Counted from the first letter of the stretch, positions 24,168 to 32,845 are shown. The stretch: DNA of 40,156 bases from Clostridiales bacterium (GCA_004554085.1 SFNY01000011.1:1-40156); one strand, 5' to 3'. The notes: generated from the sequence alone by a model not told the origin. Translations and numbers: made by a program.

Positions 24168-25544
24168 TCAGTCCTTTTTGCGATTTTTGACCTCGGCGAC
24201 GACCAGGCCGGAGAGGGCGACCAGCGCCATCACGTTGGGAATGACCATCAGCTGGTTGAAGGTATCGGTCAGCTCCCAGACCAGGTCGTTGGAGAGCAGG
24301 GAGCCGAGGAAGATGAAGGCGATGGCCAGCACGGAGTAGGGCAGGTCGGCCTTCTTGCCGAAGAGGTAGCGCACGTTGATGCGGCCGAAGAAGTTCCAGC
24401 CGACGATGGTGGAGAAGGCGAAGAACAGCAGGCAGATGGCCACGAAGGCGTTGCCCAGGCCGGTGCCGAACACGGAGGAGAAGGCGAGTTGGGCCATGTT
24501 GGTCTTGGACACGCCCTCGGCAGCGCCTGCGGCAAGCACACCGTTGCCTGCGTACAGCGTGGAGATCACCACCAGCGCGGTGATGGTCAGCACGACGAAG
24601 GTGTCGATGAACACGCCGATCATGGCGACCACGCCCTGCTCGTGGGCGGTCTTGACGTTCGCCATGGCGTGGGCGTGGGGCGTGGAGCCCATGCCGGCCT
24701 CATTGGAGAACAGGCCGCGCTTTACGCCCTGGCTGATGGCCTGCTTCAGCGCAAAGCCGATGCCGCCGCCGATGATGGCGTTGGGCACGAATGCGTACTT
24801 GAAGATCATGCCGAGGGTCTCCGGGACGTACTTGATGCGGGCGATAAGCACCACCAGGCCGCCGATCAGATAGAGCGTGGCCATGATGGGCACGATCTTC
24901 TCGGTGACGGAGCCGATGCGCTGCAGACCACCGATGAAGATGAACACGGCGACCAGCGAGACGACCAGGCCCACGACCCAGGTGGGAATGCCGAAGGCAT
25001 TGTTGCAGGCCTCGCCGATGGAGTTGGACTGCACCATGGAGCCCATGAAGCCAAGCGCCAGGATGATGGCGATGGAAAAGAAGCCCGCGAGGAAGGAACC
25101 CAGCTTGCCCTTGAAGGCGGTCTTGATGTAGTACACCGGGCCGCCTGCCACGGTGCCGTCCGCGTGCACCTCGCGGGTCTTCTGGGCCAGCACCGCCTCG
25201 GCGTAGATGGTAGCCATGCCGAAGAAGGCGATGATCCACATCCAGAAGATCGCGCCGGGGCCGCCGATGAGGATCGCGCCGCAAGCGCCGACGATGTTGC
25301 CGGTGCCCACCTGGGCCGCGATGGCGGTGGTCAGGGCCTGGAAGGAGCTGAGGCCGCTCTTTTGCTTTTTGCCATTCAGAGAGAGATTGCCGAACACGCG
25401 GCGCATGCCTTCGCCGAAGCAGCGGATCTGCACGAATCGGGTGCGGATGGAGAAGTAGAGACCGCAGCCGATCAGCAGCACGATCAGGATGTAATCCGAC
25501 AGGTAGAGGTTGATGGTCTGTACGACTTTGAGCAATGCGTCCAT
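24168..25544 (-). CDS. alanine/glycine:cation symporter (AGCS family)
   Basis: A 458-residue membrane protein with about eleven helices. AGCS signatures: LTTAIAAQVGTGNIVGACGA, GGPGAIFWMWIIAFFGMATIYAEAVLAQ (residues ~92-120), GGPVYYI, and KRGLFSNEAGMGSTPHAHA. It brings in alanine or glycine with Na+ or H+. ATG 25544 starts the normal family N-terminus; the frame further upstream has no family similarity and runs through riboswitch DNA. The tandem glycine riboswitch in its leader points to glycine as the relevant substrate. Confidence 0.93.
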   Translation of the reverse strand: MDALLKVVQTINLYLSDYILIVLLIGCGLYFSIRTRFVQIRCFGEGMRRVFGNLSLNGKKQKSGLSSFQALTTAIAAQVGTGNIVGACGAILIGGPGAIFWMWIIAFFGMATIYAEAVLAQKTREVHADGTVAGGPVYYIKTAFKGKLGSFLAGFFSIAIILALGFMGSMVQSNSIGEACNNAFGIPTWVVGLVVSLVAVFIFIGGLQRIGSVTEKIVPIMATLYLIGGLVVLIARIKYVPETLGMIFKYAFVPNAIIGGGIGFALKQAISQGVKRGLFSNEAGMGSTPHAHAMANVKTAHEQGVVAMIGVFIDTFVVLTITALVVISTLYAGNGVLAAGAAEGVSKTNMAQLAFSSVFGTGLGNAFVAICLLFFAFSTIVGWNFFGRINVRYLFGKKADLPYSVLAIAFIFLGSLLSNDLVWELTDTFNQLMVIPNVMALVALSGLVVAEVKNRKKD

Positions 25545-25621
25545 GGGTAAAACAACCTTTCTCGTTTGTATTGGGAAGGAACACCGTTGTTGTACGCGGT
25601 GCAAGCCGCGCCCTTCCTGCG

Positions 25622-25655
25622 CAAAAAAACAGCCATCATCCTGCGGACAATGGCT
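25622..25655 (-). terminator. riboswitch expression-platform terminator
   Basis: On the minus strand an 11-bp stem with two wobble pairs (25655-25645 with 25641-25631) is followed by seven T residues (25629-25623). It lies between the glycine aptamers and the AGCS start, so it is the probable regulated terminator. Confidence 0.8.
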
Positions 25656-25694
25656 TTGGCGACGCGAGAAAAACCCCTGATCGTCGATCAGAAG

Positions 25695-25875
25695 AATGCA
25701 ACTCTGTCCTTTTGCCTGAGAGATTCACGCATTCGCGCTTGCCCCTTCGGCCCCCGCATTCGCGGGCGTCTCCAAAGTCTTATCCATTCACAGTCCTCAT
25801 CCTTGCGGACACCTGAGAGTTTTACTCCTTCGGTCACGACAATCGTCGTATTTCCTATGAATTTCATATAATGGC
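25695..25875 (-). promoter_or_regulatory. tandem glycine riboswitch
   Basis: Read on the minus strand, two copies of the glycine aptamer core are present. The first (about 25833-25812) has ACCGAAGGAGTAAAACTCTC then AGG. The second (about 25751-25714) has GCCGAAGGGGCAAGC, then AATCTCTCAGGCAAAAGGAC and AGAG. The motifs CCGAAGG...CTCTCAGG and the closing AAAAGGACAGAG are diagnostic of the gcvT-type glycine riboswitch. It lies between a strong promoter and a terminator ahead of the AGCS symporter. Whether glycine raises or lowers expression cannot be read with certainty. Confidence 0.92.
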
Positions 25876-25892
25876 GATTCAATTGCAAATGG

Positions 25893-25921
25893 ATTATAGC
25901 ATGTCTGCATGTTATAGGCAA
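25893..25921 (-). promoter_or_regulatory. promoter of the glycine riboswitch-AGCS unit
   Basis: Minus strand TTGCCT (25921-25916), a 17-base spacer and TATAAT (25898-25893). Transcription would begin near 25886, just before the first aptamer. Confidence 0.82.
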
Positions 25922-26019
25922 GTGTCTCTGCAATAAAAACACGAGGATTCATGCAAAAATAACATTGCGGCCGTCAAACCCGGGGAGAATATGCAAAATC
26001 ACTTTCAAAATGGAAAGGC

Positions 26020-26042
26020 CGGAGGGGGTTCGGCTCCCTCCG
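26020..26042 (-). terminator. possible terminator after the ADP-ribosylglycohydrolase gene
   Basis: A 7-bp GC-rich stem (26036-26042 with 26020-26026) begins 5 bases after the stop codon. The following bases on the minus strand are only partly T-rich, so confidence is modest. The rest of 25922-26019 shows no gene. Confidence 0.45.
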
Positions 26043-26047
26043 ACGGC

Positions 26048-26836
26048 TTACTGCGGATATCGGGTCTCGAAGCGCTGGAGAATGTCGAACAGGGAGGGAT
26101 CGAGGTAGGAGACCGCCTGATCGTGCAGATCTCCGGGAACGCCGTAGTAGGCCTGCGCGACTCCGCCGGTGATGGCGGCAAGGGTGTCGCTGTCGCCGCC
26201 GACGGAGATGGCGTTGCGGATGGCGTCCTCAAAGCCGGTGGACTCGAAGAAGGCCATCAGTGCCTGGGGAACCGTGCCCTGACAGGTCTCGTTGAACCTG
26301 TAGGTCGGGCGAATCCCGTCCAGCGTGAAGTTCATCGGGTAGTACGCCCGGTCGATCACCTCGCGAATCTCCGCCATGGAGCTGCCGTTGCGCGCCATGT
26401 AGATTGCCACGGTCGTGGCCTCCGCGCCCTTGACGCCTTCGGGATGGTTGTGCGTGACCTTCGTCACAGTTTTGGACAGGACCTTCGCTTCCTCCAGACT
26501 CCCTGCCACGAAGCCGCAGGCGCTCACGCGCATGGCTGCGCCGTTGCCGTAGCTCCTGTAGGGGTGGGGATGGTCGCTGTAGATCCACCGGTGGAAACGC
26601 CCGCCGTAGCCGCAGTTCGGGTAGGGGCGGCCGATCGCCTGCATGCAGCGCACCGCCTGCGCGCCCAGATCGCTCCAGTCGCTCCGGCTGCACATCAGGG
26701 CCTCGCCGATGGCGAGGGTCATGATGCTGTCGTCCGTGGCGACGCACTTGGGGGTGAACAGCTCGAATTCCTTGCTCCGGTGGTTGTGCCACTCAAAGCG
26801 GGATCCGACGATGTCTCCGATGATGGCTCCGATCAT
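26048..26836 (-). CDS. ADP-ribosylglycohydrolase (DraG family)
   Basis: A 262-residue protein from ATG 26836 with a GGAAGTGAG site. It shows MIGAIIGDIVGSRFE at the start, the metal-site motif VATDDSIMT (T34, D35, D36) and the C-terminal partner GGDSDT (D215, D217) that hold two Mg2+/Mn2+ ions in DraG enzymes. Such enzymes remove ADP-ribose from arginine or other acceptors on proteins or nucleic acids. It is 5 bases downstream of the vWA gene and close to a macrodomain gene, suggesting a joint ADP-ribose-related role. The target is unknown. Confidence 0.9.
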   Translation of the reverse strand: MIGAIIGDIVGSRFEWHNHRSKEFELFTPKCVATDDSIMTLAIGEALMCSRSDWSDLGAQAVRCMQAIGRPYPNCGYGGRFHRWIYSDHPHPYRSYGNGAAMRVSACGFVAGSLEEAKVLSKTVTKVTHNHPEGVKGAEATTVAIYMARNGSSMAEIREVIDRAYYPMNFTLDGIRPTYRFNETCQGTVPQALMAFFESTGFEDAIRNAISVGGDSDTLAAITGGVAQAYYGVPGDLHDQAVSYLDPSLFDILQRFETRYPQ

Positions 26837-26841
26837 TTCTC

Positions 26842-27486
26842 TCACTTCCTTCCATGGTAGTCCTCGTCGATGCGGCGCGACCAGTTCTCTTCCAGCGGTT
26901 GGCAGTTGCGCACGCTTGTGATGGCTTCGCTGAGCACCTCGTAGTTGAGCAGCGTGCCCCTGGAGTCGCTGTGGTAGTTCGCGGCCCGGCTGCGGTCGAT
27001 GCCGATGTGGGCGGCGGTCTCCACGGCGTCGATGTTCGCGCCGAGGAAGAGGAACTCCCAGCCGAAGTTCTCCCTCTGCCGCCGGATCATCCGCCGCACC
27101 TGGTCGGCGGTGTAGGCGTGGCTGGCGTTTTCCAGGCCGTCGGTGGTGATCACGAACAGGGTGTGCTCCGGGCGATCCTCCTCCCGGGCGTACTTGTGCA
27201 CGTTGCCGATGTGGTGAATCGCTCTGCCGATGGCGTCCAGCAGCGCCGTGCATCCGCCCGTCTGGTACTGGCGCTCGGTCATGGGCTCGATGCGGGAGAG
27301 CGGCACGCGGTCGTGCAGCACCGTGGAAGTGGTGTTGAACAGAACGGTGGAGACCAGCGCTTCGCCCTCCTCCCAGCGCTGCTTCGCGATCATCGAATTG
27401 AAGCCGCCGATGGTGTCGGCCTCCAGACCGAACATGGAACCGCTGCGATCGAGAATAAAGACAAGCTCCGTCAACTGCTTTTTCAT
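26842..27486 (-). CDS. von Willebrand factor A domain protein
   Basis: A 214-residue protein made almost entirely of one vWA domain. The MIDAS metal site is complete: DRSGS (D13, S15, S17), T80 in GGCT and D116 in ITTDGLEN. ATG 27486 has a GGAGGG site. Cytoplasmic by lack of a signal peptide. Soluble bacterial vWA proteins of this kind often act as metal-dependent assembly factors next to stress or chaperone-type systems. It is tightly linked to the DraG gene (5-base gap). Confidence 0.9.
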   Translation of the reverse strand: MKKQLTELVFILDRSGSMFGLEADTIGGFNSMIAKQRWEEGEALVSTVLFNTTSTVLHDRVPLSRIEPMTERQYQTGGCTALLDAIGRAIHHIGNVHKYAREEDRPEHTLFVITTDGLENASHAYTADQVRRMIRRQRENFGWEFLFLGANIDAVETAAHIGIDRSRAANYHSDSRGTLLNYEVLSEAITSVRNCQPLEENWSRRIDEDYHGRK

Positions 27487-27549
27487 GTAAAACCCTCCTG
27501 AAATCCAGTGTTTCCGGTTGATGGATTTATGATAGCAGATGGACGGAGC

Positions 27550-27577
27550 AAAATGGTCGCCTGGGAAGCGACATTTT
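27550..27577 (-). terminator. possible terminator after the macrodomain gene
   Basis: A stem of about 10 bp with one bulged base, AAAATGTCGC pairing with GCGAC-ATTTT, starts about 9 bases after the macrodomain stop codon and ends in TTTT. It may separate macrodomain expression from the vWA-DraG pair; no clear promoter for that pair is visible in the 99-base gap. Confidence 0.5.
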
Positions 27578-27585
27578 CGCGCGGC

Positions 27586-28575
27586 TCAGGCGCCCAACAG
27601 CGGCTGATCGAAATCGAAGAGCGTCTGGTTGATGGTGTTTACGTCGTAGATGCCGTTGAGGATGCAGTATTCGATGATGACGTCGAATTTGTAGCTGTGG
27701 GACAGCGCAAGCCCCGCCTTTTGCAGCAGCTCCGCCGTTTCGGAGATGTCCAGCTCCAGCGCCACCGCCAGTGCCAGCGCCGTGGGCTTACTGGGCTGAT
27801 AGTTTACGTTGTTGCGGATCTTGGAGAACAGCTTCCGATCCAGATTCGCCCGCTTGTAGCAGACGGAATCCTTGATTCCCGCCTCGTCAATCTTGCGCAG
27901 CACCATCTGGGAGAAGCTCTCGTCCAGCATTTGCAGCGCATTTTCGAGGCTGTTCGGCACGCAGGATGCTTCCTGGATGCAGTCCATGTCCATGAACTGG
28001 GCCTGGCGCATTCTGCGGCTGCGCAGCAAAGTGGAATCGCCGTGAACGTCCACGTAGTTGTCGTCGATGTACTGCGCGACCCGGGCGTAAAGCTTGCCGC
28101 TGATGTGGAAGCTGGCGCGGTCGAACACCACGATGTACACCAGCATGTCGTTTTCCATCAGGAAGTCGCGGATGGTATCGGTGGCCACCTTCAGCGCCGC
28201 ATCCTTCGGATAGCCGTATGCGCCCGAGGAGATCAGTGGAAAGGCCACGCTTTCGCAGTTATTCTGCTTCGCAAGCTCCAGCGAGTTCCGGTAGCAGGAA
28301 ACAAGCAGCTGCTCCTCGCCGTGCTTTCCGCCGTGCCAGATAGGCCCTACGGTGTGGATCACGTAGCTGCAGGGCAGGCGATAGCCCCGGGTGATTTTTG
28401 CCTGCCCGGTGGGACAGCCGCCCAGCGTGCGGCACTCCGCCAGCAGCTCCGGCCCTGCGGCGCGGTGAATCGCGCCGTCAACGCCGCCGCCGCCCAGCAG
28501 CGTCTCGTTGGCGGCGTTGACGATGGCGTCCACCTCCATGCGGGTGATGTCGTTGCGAACAATTTCAAGGGGCAT
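27586..28575 (-). CDS. macrodomain protein with HTH-like C-terminal extension
   Basis: A 329-residue protein. The macrodomain is at about 1-160: DAIVNAANETLLGGGGVDGA with N20/N23 and the glycine loop, and PLISSGAYGYPKDAA. These residues bind ADP-ribose and in many members hydrolyse ADP-ribosyl bonds or O-acetyl-ADP-ribose. Residues ~165-329 form a second region that ends in an XRE-like helical segment (KLFSKIRNNVNY, then LALAVALELDISETAELLQK). ATG 28575 is chosen over GTG 28581 because GAGGAG lies 5 bases before the ATG and abuts the GTG. It has its own strong promoter. Confidence 0.87.
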   Translation of the reverse strand: MPLEIVRNDITRMEVDAIVNAANETLLGGGGVDGAIHRAAGPELLAECRTLGGCPTGQAKITRGYRLPCSYVIHTVGPIWHGGKHGEEQLLVSCYRNSLELAKQNNCESVAFPLISSGAYGYPKDAALKVATDTIRDFLMENDMLVYIVVFDRASFHISGKLYARVAQYIDDNYVDVHGDSTLLRSRRMRQAQFMDMDCIQEASCVPNSLENALQMLDESFSQMVLRKIDEAGIKDSVCYKRANLDRKLFSKIRNNVNYQPSKPTALALAVALELDISETAELLQKAGLALSHSYKFDVIIEYCILNGIYDVNTINQTLFDFDQPLLGA

Positions 28576-28610
28576 GGGCACTCCTCTTTTCCGTATTATG
28601 GATTTACTCC

Positions 28611-28640
28611 ATTATAACAGATTGGAACATAACATTTCAA
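28611..28640 (-). promoter_or_regulatory. promoter of the macrodomain gene
   Basis: Minus strand TTGAAA (28640-28635), an 18-base spacer and TATAAT (28616-28611), 36 bases before ATG 28575. Confidence 0.82.
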
Positions 28641-28649
28641 GACGATAAA

Positions 28650-28677
28650 CGGCCGCTTCCCATGGGGGAAACGACCG
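28650..28677 (-). terminator. terminator after the XRE regulator
   Basis: A 12-bp stem with two G-U pairs (28677-28666 with 28661-28650) begins 10 bases after the regulator's stop and is followed by TTTAT. It insulates the regulator from the macrodomain promoter just downstream. Confidence 0.65.
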
Positions 28678-28687
28678 ATACCTGGAT

Positions 28688-29131
28688 TCAACCCTTCTTC
28701 CAATGCCCAAGGGTGGGCAGTAAGTCTGCAAAGTAGGCGCGCAGCTGCTCCGGAGAGCGCTCCGCGTTTGCCATGTGCTGTGCGAGGAAGTCCGTCAGCT
28801 GCGCTACGCTCTCGTAGGCGAATTTCCCGTCCGCGTAGCACCACTTGCAGTACTCCTCGTTGAACGCGCCGTCCGGCTCCCGGCTGAGGGTGGAATCGTC
28901 CAGCGGCATGCCGCAGCACTGGCAGATCAGCGTGCGCGGAGAGCCCAGCAGCGTGTTGATCGACACGTCGAACAGCTTCGACAGGAGCTTGAGCGCCTCG
29001 GAGTTGGGAATGGTCTCGCCGGTCTCCCAGCGCGACACCGCCTGACGGGTGACGAAGAGCTTCTCCGCCAGCGTCTCCTGGGACAGGCCGCTGCGGGTTC
29101 GCAGCTCAAGAATGACGTCCTTGGTTTCCAT
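28688..29131 (-). CDS. XRE-family regulator with C-terminal zinc-ribbon domain
   Basis: A 147-residue protein. An XRE helix-turn-helix lies at about 8-62 (LRTRSGLSQETLAEKLFVTR, then QAVSRWETGETIPN). A zinc-ribbon domain follows with CQCCGMPL and YCKWCYADGKF. This pairing is common in Bacillota and its signal is not known. ATG 29131 is preferred over ATG 29140 because GAGGAG abuts the latter and is 9 bases from the former. It has its own promoter and terminator, so it is a single-gene unit. Confidence 0.87.
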   Translation of the reverse strand: METKDVILELRTRSGLSQETLAEKLFVTRQAVSRWETGETIPNSEALKLLSKLFDVSINTLLGSPRTLICQCCGMPLDDSTLSREPDGAFNEEYCKWCYADGKFAYESVAQLTDFLAQHMANAERSPEQLRAYFADLLPTLGHWKKG

Positions 29132-29152
29132 ATGAATCATCTCCTCGAAGTC

Positions 29153-29181
29153 ATTATAGCAGGAGAAACGCAGCCTGCCAA
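29153..29181 (-). promoter_or_regulatory. promoter of the XRE regulator gene
   Basis: Minus strand TTGGCA (29181-29176), a 17-base spacer and TATAAT (29158-29153). The leader to the start codon is only about 15 bases. Confidence 0.8.
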
Positions 29182-29197
29182 GCAACGCGCCGTTGCT

Positions 29198-29842
29198 TCA
29201 GACTTGCAGCTCCCCGTCCTCCAGAATCACCAGCCCGCTCTCCCGGGCGCGCACGGCAAGCTCCGTGCGGTTGCGGAAGCCGGTCTTGTTCAGCATGTTC
29301 AGGATGTGCGTCTTGACGCTGCTCACCGACATGTGCAGGTGCTCGCCGATCTCCGTGTTGGTGTAGCCGCCGGTCATCTCCCGCAGCACCATCAGCTCCC
29401 GGGCGGTGAATTCTCTGCTGCTGGCGTCGCCCAGAAACAGCTCCGGAGAGGCGGCGGGGTAGACGGATTCGCCCGCCATCGTCCGGCGCATCAGCTCCAG
29501 TATGGATTCCTCCGAAGCGTCCTTGTACCAGAAGCTCTCCACGCCCATCGAGCGCGCGCGGTCGATGTAGGAGCACTCGGGCATGGAGGTGACCACGATG
29601 ATCTTCACCTGCGGGGTCTGGCGCTTGATGCGCGCAGCCGCGTCCAGACCGCTGCGGTTGCCGCGGGTGATCACGTCCATCAGCACCAGATCCACCGCGT
29701 TGCGCAGGCAGTACACGTCCGCCAGCTCGGCGCTGTCGATGGCCGCTGCCAGCTCGAAGTCCTCCGACGTGCCAATGAGCATCTCAAACAGCTGCCGGGG
29801 CATGGTCTGATCCTCCACGACCAGCACGCGAACCTTCTTCAT
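29198..29842 (-). CDS. LuxR/NarL-type response regulator
   Basis: A 214-residue response regulator. The receiver has E10-D11, phospho-acceptor D56 in LVLMDV, T85/S86 and K107, all in place. A LuxR-type DNA-binding domain at about 145-205 shows FTARELMVLREMTGGYTNTE and SVSSVKTHILNMLNKTGF. ATG 29842 is chosen over ATG 29848 because GAGGA lies 6 bases before the first and abuts the second. Its start overlaps the histidine kinase stop (ATGA). It is the output of the adjacent sensor pair; target genes are unknown. Confidence 0.92.
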   Translation of the reverse strand: MKKVRVLVVEDQTMPRQLFEMLIGTSEDFELAAAIDSAELADVYCLRNAVDLVLMDVITRGNRSGLDAAARIKRQTPQVKIIVVTSMPECSYIDRARSMGVESFWYKDASEESILELMRRTMAGESVYPAASPELFLGDASSREFTARELMVLREMTGGYTNTEIGEHLHMSVSSVKTHILNMLNKTGFRNRTELAVRARESGLVILEDGELQV

Positions 29843-31146
29843 GTCCATTCCTCGCTTTCCAGGGGGAGCTCAAGCCTCAGCGCAAACTGCGGCGAACTCT
29901 CCAAATGCATGCTGCCGCCGGCACTCTCCACGCTCCTGCGCAGGGAGGACAGGCCGCCGCCCTCCGCGACCACCGCGCTGGGGGCCGCGCCGTCGTTGGT
30001 AAAGACGGCGCAGATCTTGCCTGCAGACGGACGCAGGTGAAGATGCAGCTGCGTTCCGCGCGCGTGGCGCGCGGCGTTGGTCAGGCATTCGCGGGCGGCG
30101 CTCTCCAGCAGTGCGGCGCAGGTTGTGCCCTCCGGCGGCAGCGGGCCGTCGACGATCAGCTGCATGCCGATGGCCTTCGCCGATTCGATCAGCCCGGCGA
30201 AGCCCTGCGACGGCGGCTTTTCCTCGCCCAGACGCTCCATCAGCGTCAGGTTCTGCCGCCACAGGCGGAGCACCGCCGCGCGCTGCGCAGGTTCGGAGGG
30301 GCGAGCCGTCAGCCGCCGCGCGGCGAGCAGCGCCTGGCCGAACTCGTCGTGAATGCGCATCTTCGCGGCCAGGGTTTCCTTTTCCCGGGTCAGCTCCCGG
30401 ATGTTCTCGCCGTAGCGCCGCAGCCGCCGGTTCATGTCCTCCAGCCGCCGGTTCTGCGTCTCCAGCTCACGGTTCATGGCGTGCTCCCGGCTGATGTCCG
30501 AGGCGATGATCTGCGTGACCTCCTCGCCGCTTGCGTCGATCCGGCTGCGCGCAAAGCTCCACACCTGACCGTTCGCGGTCTGCAGGATGGGCGTTTCGCC
30601 CGTCTGAATCGCGAGGTTGCCCGGCAGCACGTCCCCCTCGCACAGCCTGCGCCAGAAGGTTTCGCCGTTGGACAGGTGCGCGCCCAGCAGCTGGCAGCAC
30701 AACGCGTCCATCTGCAGGTTGACCAGCCGGGGCAGGCCATCGCGCACGTAGAAGCACAGCCCAGAGGGGAGCTGGTCGAGGCCCTCCTTCACGGATGCGC
30801 GGGAGATGTGGCTGCGCTGCCAGACCAGCTGCATCCGCAGCGCGAGGAAAATCCAGGCGGCGGCGACCGTCAGCATCAGCGCTAGCGCCCAGAGCGGAGC
30901 ATTCCACAAAAGCGCTGCGGCGGGGGAGGGGCGCATCCCGCCGGACAGCGACATGGCCTCCATCAGCAGGCACAGCAGGGTGAAGCAGAGGATTCCGGGA
31001 ATCAGGCAGGAGAGCAGGCGCAGCCGGGGCGCATGGTGCACCGCAGTGAGCAGCGCCGCGAGGATACCTGCGCACAGCAGAATCAGGCACAGCGCGCAGA
31101 ACGCGCCCTTGGCGACGCTCGAAAGATCCATGAATGCGCGCGTCAT
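29839..31146 (-). CDS. histidine kinase of the NarL-partner (HisKA_3-like) type
   Basis: A 435-residue protein. Three or so membrane helices fill residues 10-110; a PAS-like domain at about 120-220 is followed by a coiled coil (225-260). The phosphoacceptor region is KMRIHDEFGQALLAARR with H266, an unusual form of the HisKA_3 box. The ATPase has N-box ESAARECLTNAARHAR (E353, N357), D385-G386 and a G2 loop GGGLSSLRRSVESAGG. It overlaps the 7TM gene upstream and the regulator gene downstream by 4 bases each, so all three products are made together. Confidence 0.85.
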   Translation of the reverse strand: MTRAFMDLSSVAKGAFCALCLILLCAGILAALLTAVHHAPRLRLLSCLIPGILCFTLLCLLMEAMSLSGGMRPSPAAALLWNAPLWALALMLTVAAAWIFLALRMQLVWQRSHISRASVKEGLDQLPSGLCFYVRDGLPRLVNLQMDALCCQLLGAHLSNGETFWRRLCEGDVLPGNLAIQTGETPILQTANGQVWSFARSRIDASGEEVTQIIASDISREHAMNRELETQNRRLEDMNRRLRRYGENIRELTREKETLAAKMRIHDEFGQALLAARRLTARPSEPAQRAAVLRLWRQNLTLMERLGEEKPPSQGFAGLIESAKAIGMQLIVDGPLPPEGTTCAALLESAARECLTNAARHARGTQLHLHLRPSAGKICAVFTNDGAAPSAVVAEGGGLSSLRRSVESAGGSMHLESSPQFALRLELPLESEEWT

Positions 31147-32807
31147 GCCGGATCACCTGCCTTTCGGATGTGGAACGTCGCAAAGAGCGTGCTCTCCTGA
31201 TGCTCCAGGCGCAGCGCTGCGTGAAGCTGGACCATGCGCGCCGCCTCCCAGTCCGGCGGTAGCGCGCTGCGCACATCCTCCAGGCTCATGCGCAGCGTCA
31301 GTCCGTTCGCGTCTGCGCGCAGGTTCACCAGCAGCGCGCTCAGCGAGGGCAGTGCCGCCTCCACGGCGGCCTCGAAGAAATCGTAGGCGAGGATGATTTG
31401 GGCGGGGAGGAGGAAGGCGTCCCCGTGCAGACGCAGGGAGGTCGCCACCCGGAGCTGTGCAAGATTTGTCAGGGATTCGCGGATGCACAGCGCCAGCTCC
31501 TGTGCGGATGCGCTGACTTCAGCCTCCTCAATCAGCGAAAGATTGCAGCGGCGCTTGACGTACGCGCCGTACATGCACACCTGTGCGATCCGCGCGTCGA
31601 AGTCCTCGGCGTCCGGCTCCAGACCATCCAGCAGTGCGTCAATGCGCGCCAGCCGGGACCGCACGCTGGGGAGCATGCCGTCATAGAGCCGGTTCTGCTG
31701 CTCCAGACGCGCCTGCTGGCGCTGCAATGCGTTCTCTGCGCGCACCAGCTCGTTGTCTTCCGCCAGCAGCTCGCCGACCTCCGACAGATGCCTGCGGACG
31801 CGGTTGATCTCCGCCACGCTGTCCGTCCAGTAGATATGTCCGCCGCGCACCGGGTGACACTGCAGGCGCGTATCCGCGTCCAGAAACGCCGCGCCGTCCC
31901 GCGCGCGCCGCCGCTGCTCCCGGGTCAGGGTTCGCGATCCCTCGGAGGAAAAGACGAGGTTATCGGCCTCATCGGTGATCTGGGCGGAGATCGTCGAAGC
32001 GGAAAAGTAGCTGCCGTAATTGGTGTTGGAAGGGATCAGGCCGGTCTGGATGCAGCACTCGAAGGTGGCGGCGAAGGTTGCGCAGAACATCTCCGGGATC
32101 TTGAACGCGGTGAGGATGTTGGCAAAGCTCAGCAGACAGAGCGCAAAGCCCAGTACGAACAGCGTTCCCGGCAGCCAGACGTAGCGGCGGCTGCTCGCCA
32201 CGCGGCACTTGCGAAAGAGGATGACGATGCTCGCGGCGATCATGCCCACGCTCCAGAGCATCGCCAGGAAGTAGATCGGGCCGTGGGTGTAGCTGTCCTC
32301 CCGGTGGAGGTAGACCGGCGGAAAGCGGAAGGCAAGCTGGTGCCAATTGTTGGTGAGCACGCCCAGAAACAGCAGCAGCGCCGGAATCAGAACTAGATAC
32401 CATGCCCGGCGCATCGGATGCTCCGGGGAGGCACCCTGCTCCAGCGCGATCAGGAAGGTCAGCGTGGGCGCAAACAGCTGCGGAAGATAGTAGAGGTACC
32501 AAAGGTAGACGCGAATCAGCTCGGATTCAAAGAAGCGGTACTTGCAGGCACGCAGAATCAGCCACAACAGCGCCAGAGCGGCGGTGGAAATCAACAGCTC
32601 CCGAATGCGCGAGGGCATGATCCGCTGATGAATCGAGATCGCCCAGCCCAGCGCCAGTCCGATATAGATGGAAAGGTTCAGCAGAAAGGCGAGGGCGCTC
32701 CACGCCGGCGGAAGCACCCGGTCGATCTCGTGCAGCAGGCCCGCCGCAAGAAAGAGCGCGATGGCGAGGAGGGTCATTCGTTTCGTTCGACTTGATTTGG
32801 CGCGCAT
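31143..32807 (-). CDS. 7TM-type membrane sensor with degenerate kinase-like domain
   Basis: A 554-residue protein. Residues 10-260 contain about seven to eight hydrophobic helices resembling the N-terminal 7TM sensor of some histidine kinases. A linker, a coiled coil (about 325-375, rich in Glu, Arg and Gln) and a C-terminal region (about 430-550) shaped like a GHKL ATPase follow. The N-box position reads FFEAAVEAALPSL without the asparagine, and glycine boxes are absent. I infer a sensor that controls the active kinase downstream rather than phosphorylating by itself. It is the first gene of a three-gene operon with 4-base overlaps. Confidence 0.72.
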   Translation of the reverse strand: MRAKSSRTKRMTLLAIALFLAAGLLHEIDRVLPPAWSALAFLLNLSIYIGLALGWAISIHQRIMPSRIRELLISTAALALLWLILRACKYRFFESELIRVYLWYLYYLPQLFAPTLTFLIALEQGASPEHPMRRAWYLVLIPALLLFLGVLTNNWHQLAFRFPPVYLHREDSYTHGPIYFLAMLWSVGMIAASIVILFRKCRVASSRRYVWLPGTLFVLGFALCLLSFANILTAFKIPEMFCATFAATFECCIQTGLIPSNTNYGSYFSASTISAQITDEADNLVFSSEGSRTLTREQRRRARDGAAFLDADTRLQCHPVRGGHIYWTDSVAEINRVRRHLSEVGELLAEDNELVRAENALQRQQARLEQQNRLYDGMLPSVRSRLARIDALLDGLEPDAEDFDARIAQVCMYGAYVKRRCNLSLIEEAEVSASAQELALCIRESLTNLAQLRVATSLRLHGDAFLLPAQIILAYDFFEAAVEAALPSLSALLVNLRADANGLTLRMSLEDVRSALPPDWEAARMVQLHAALRLEHQESTLFATFHIRKAGDPA

Positions 32808-32845
32808 GCGTGTTTCCTCAAAGTGTTCTTACATATGATATCTGC

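Noticed and set aside
25688..25942. An 84-residue minus-strand open frame ahead of the AGCS gene
   Set aside because: It lies over the glycine riboswitch and its promoter, which explain the conservation of the sequence.
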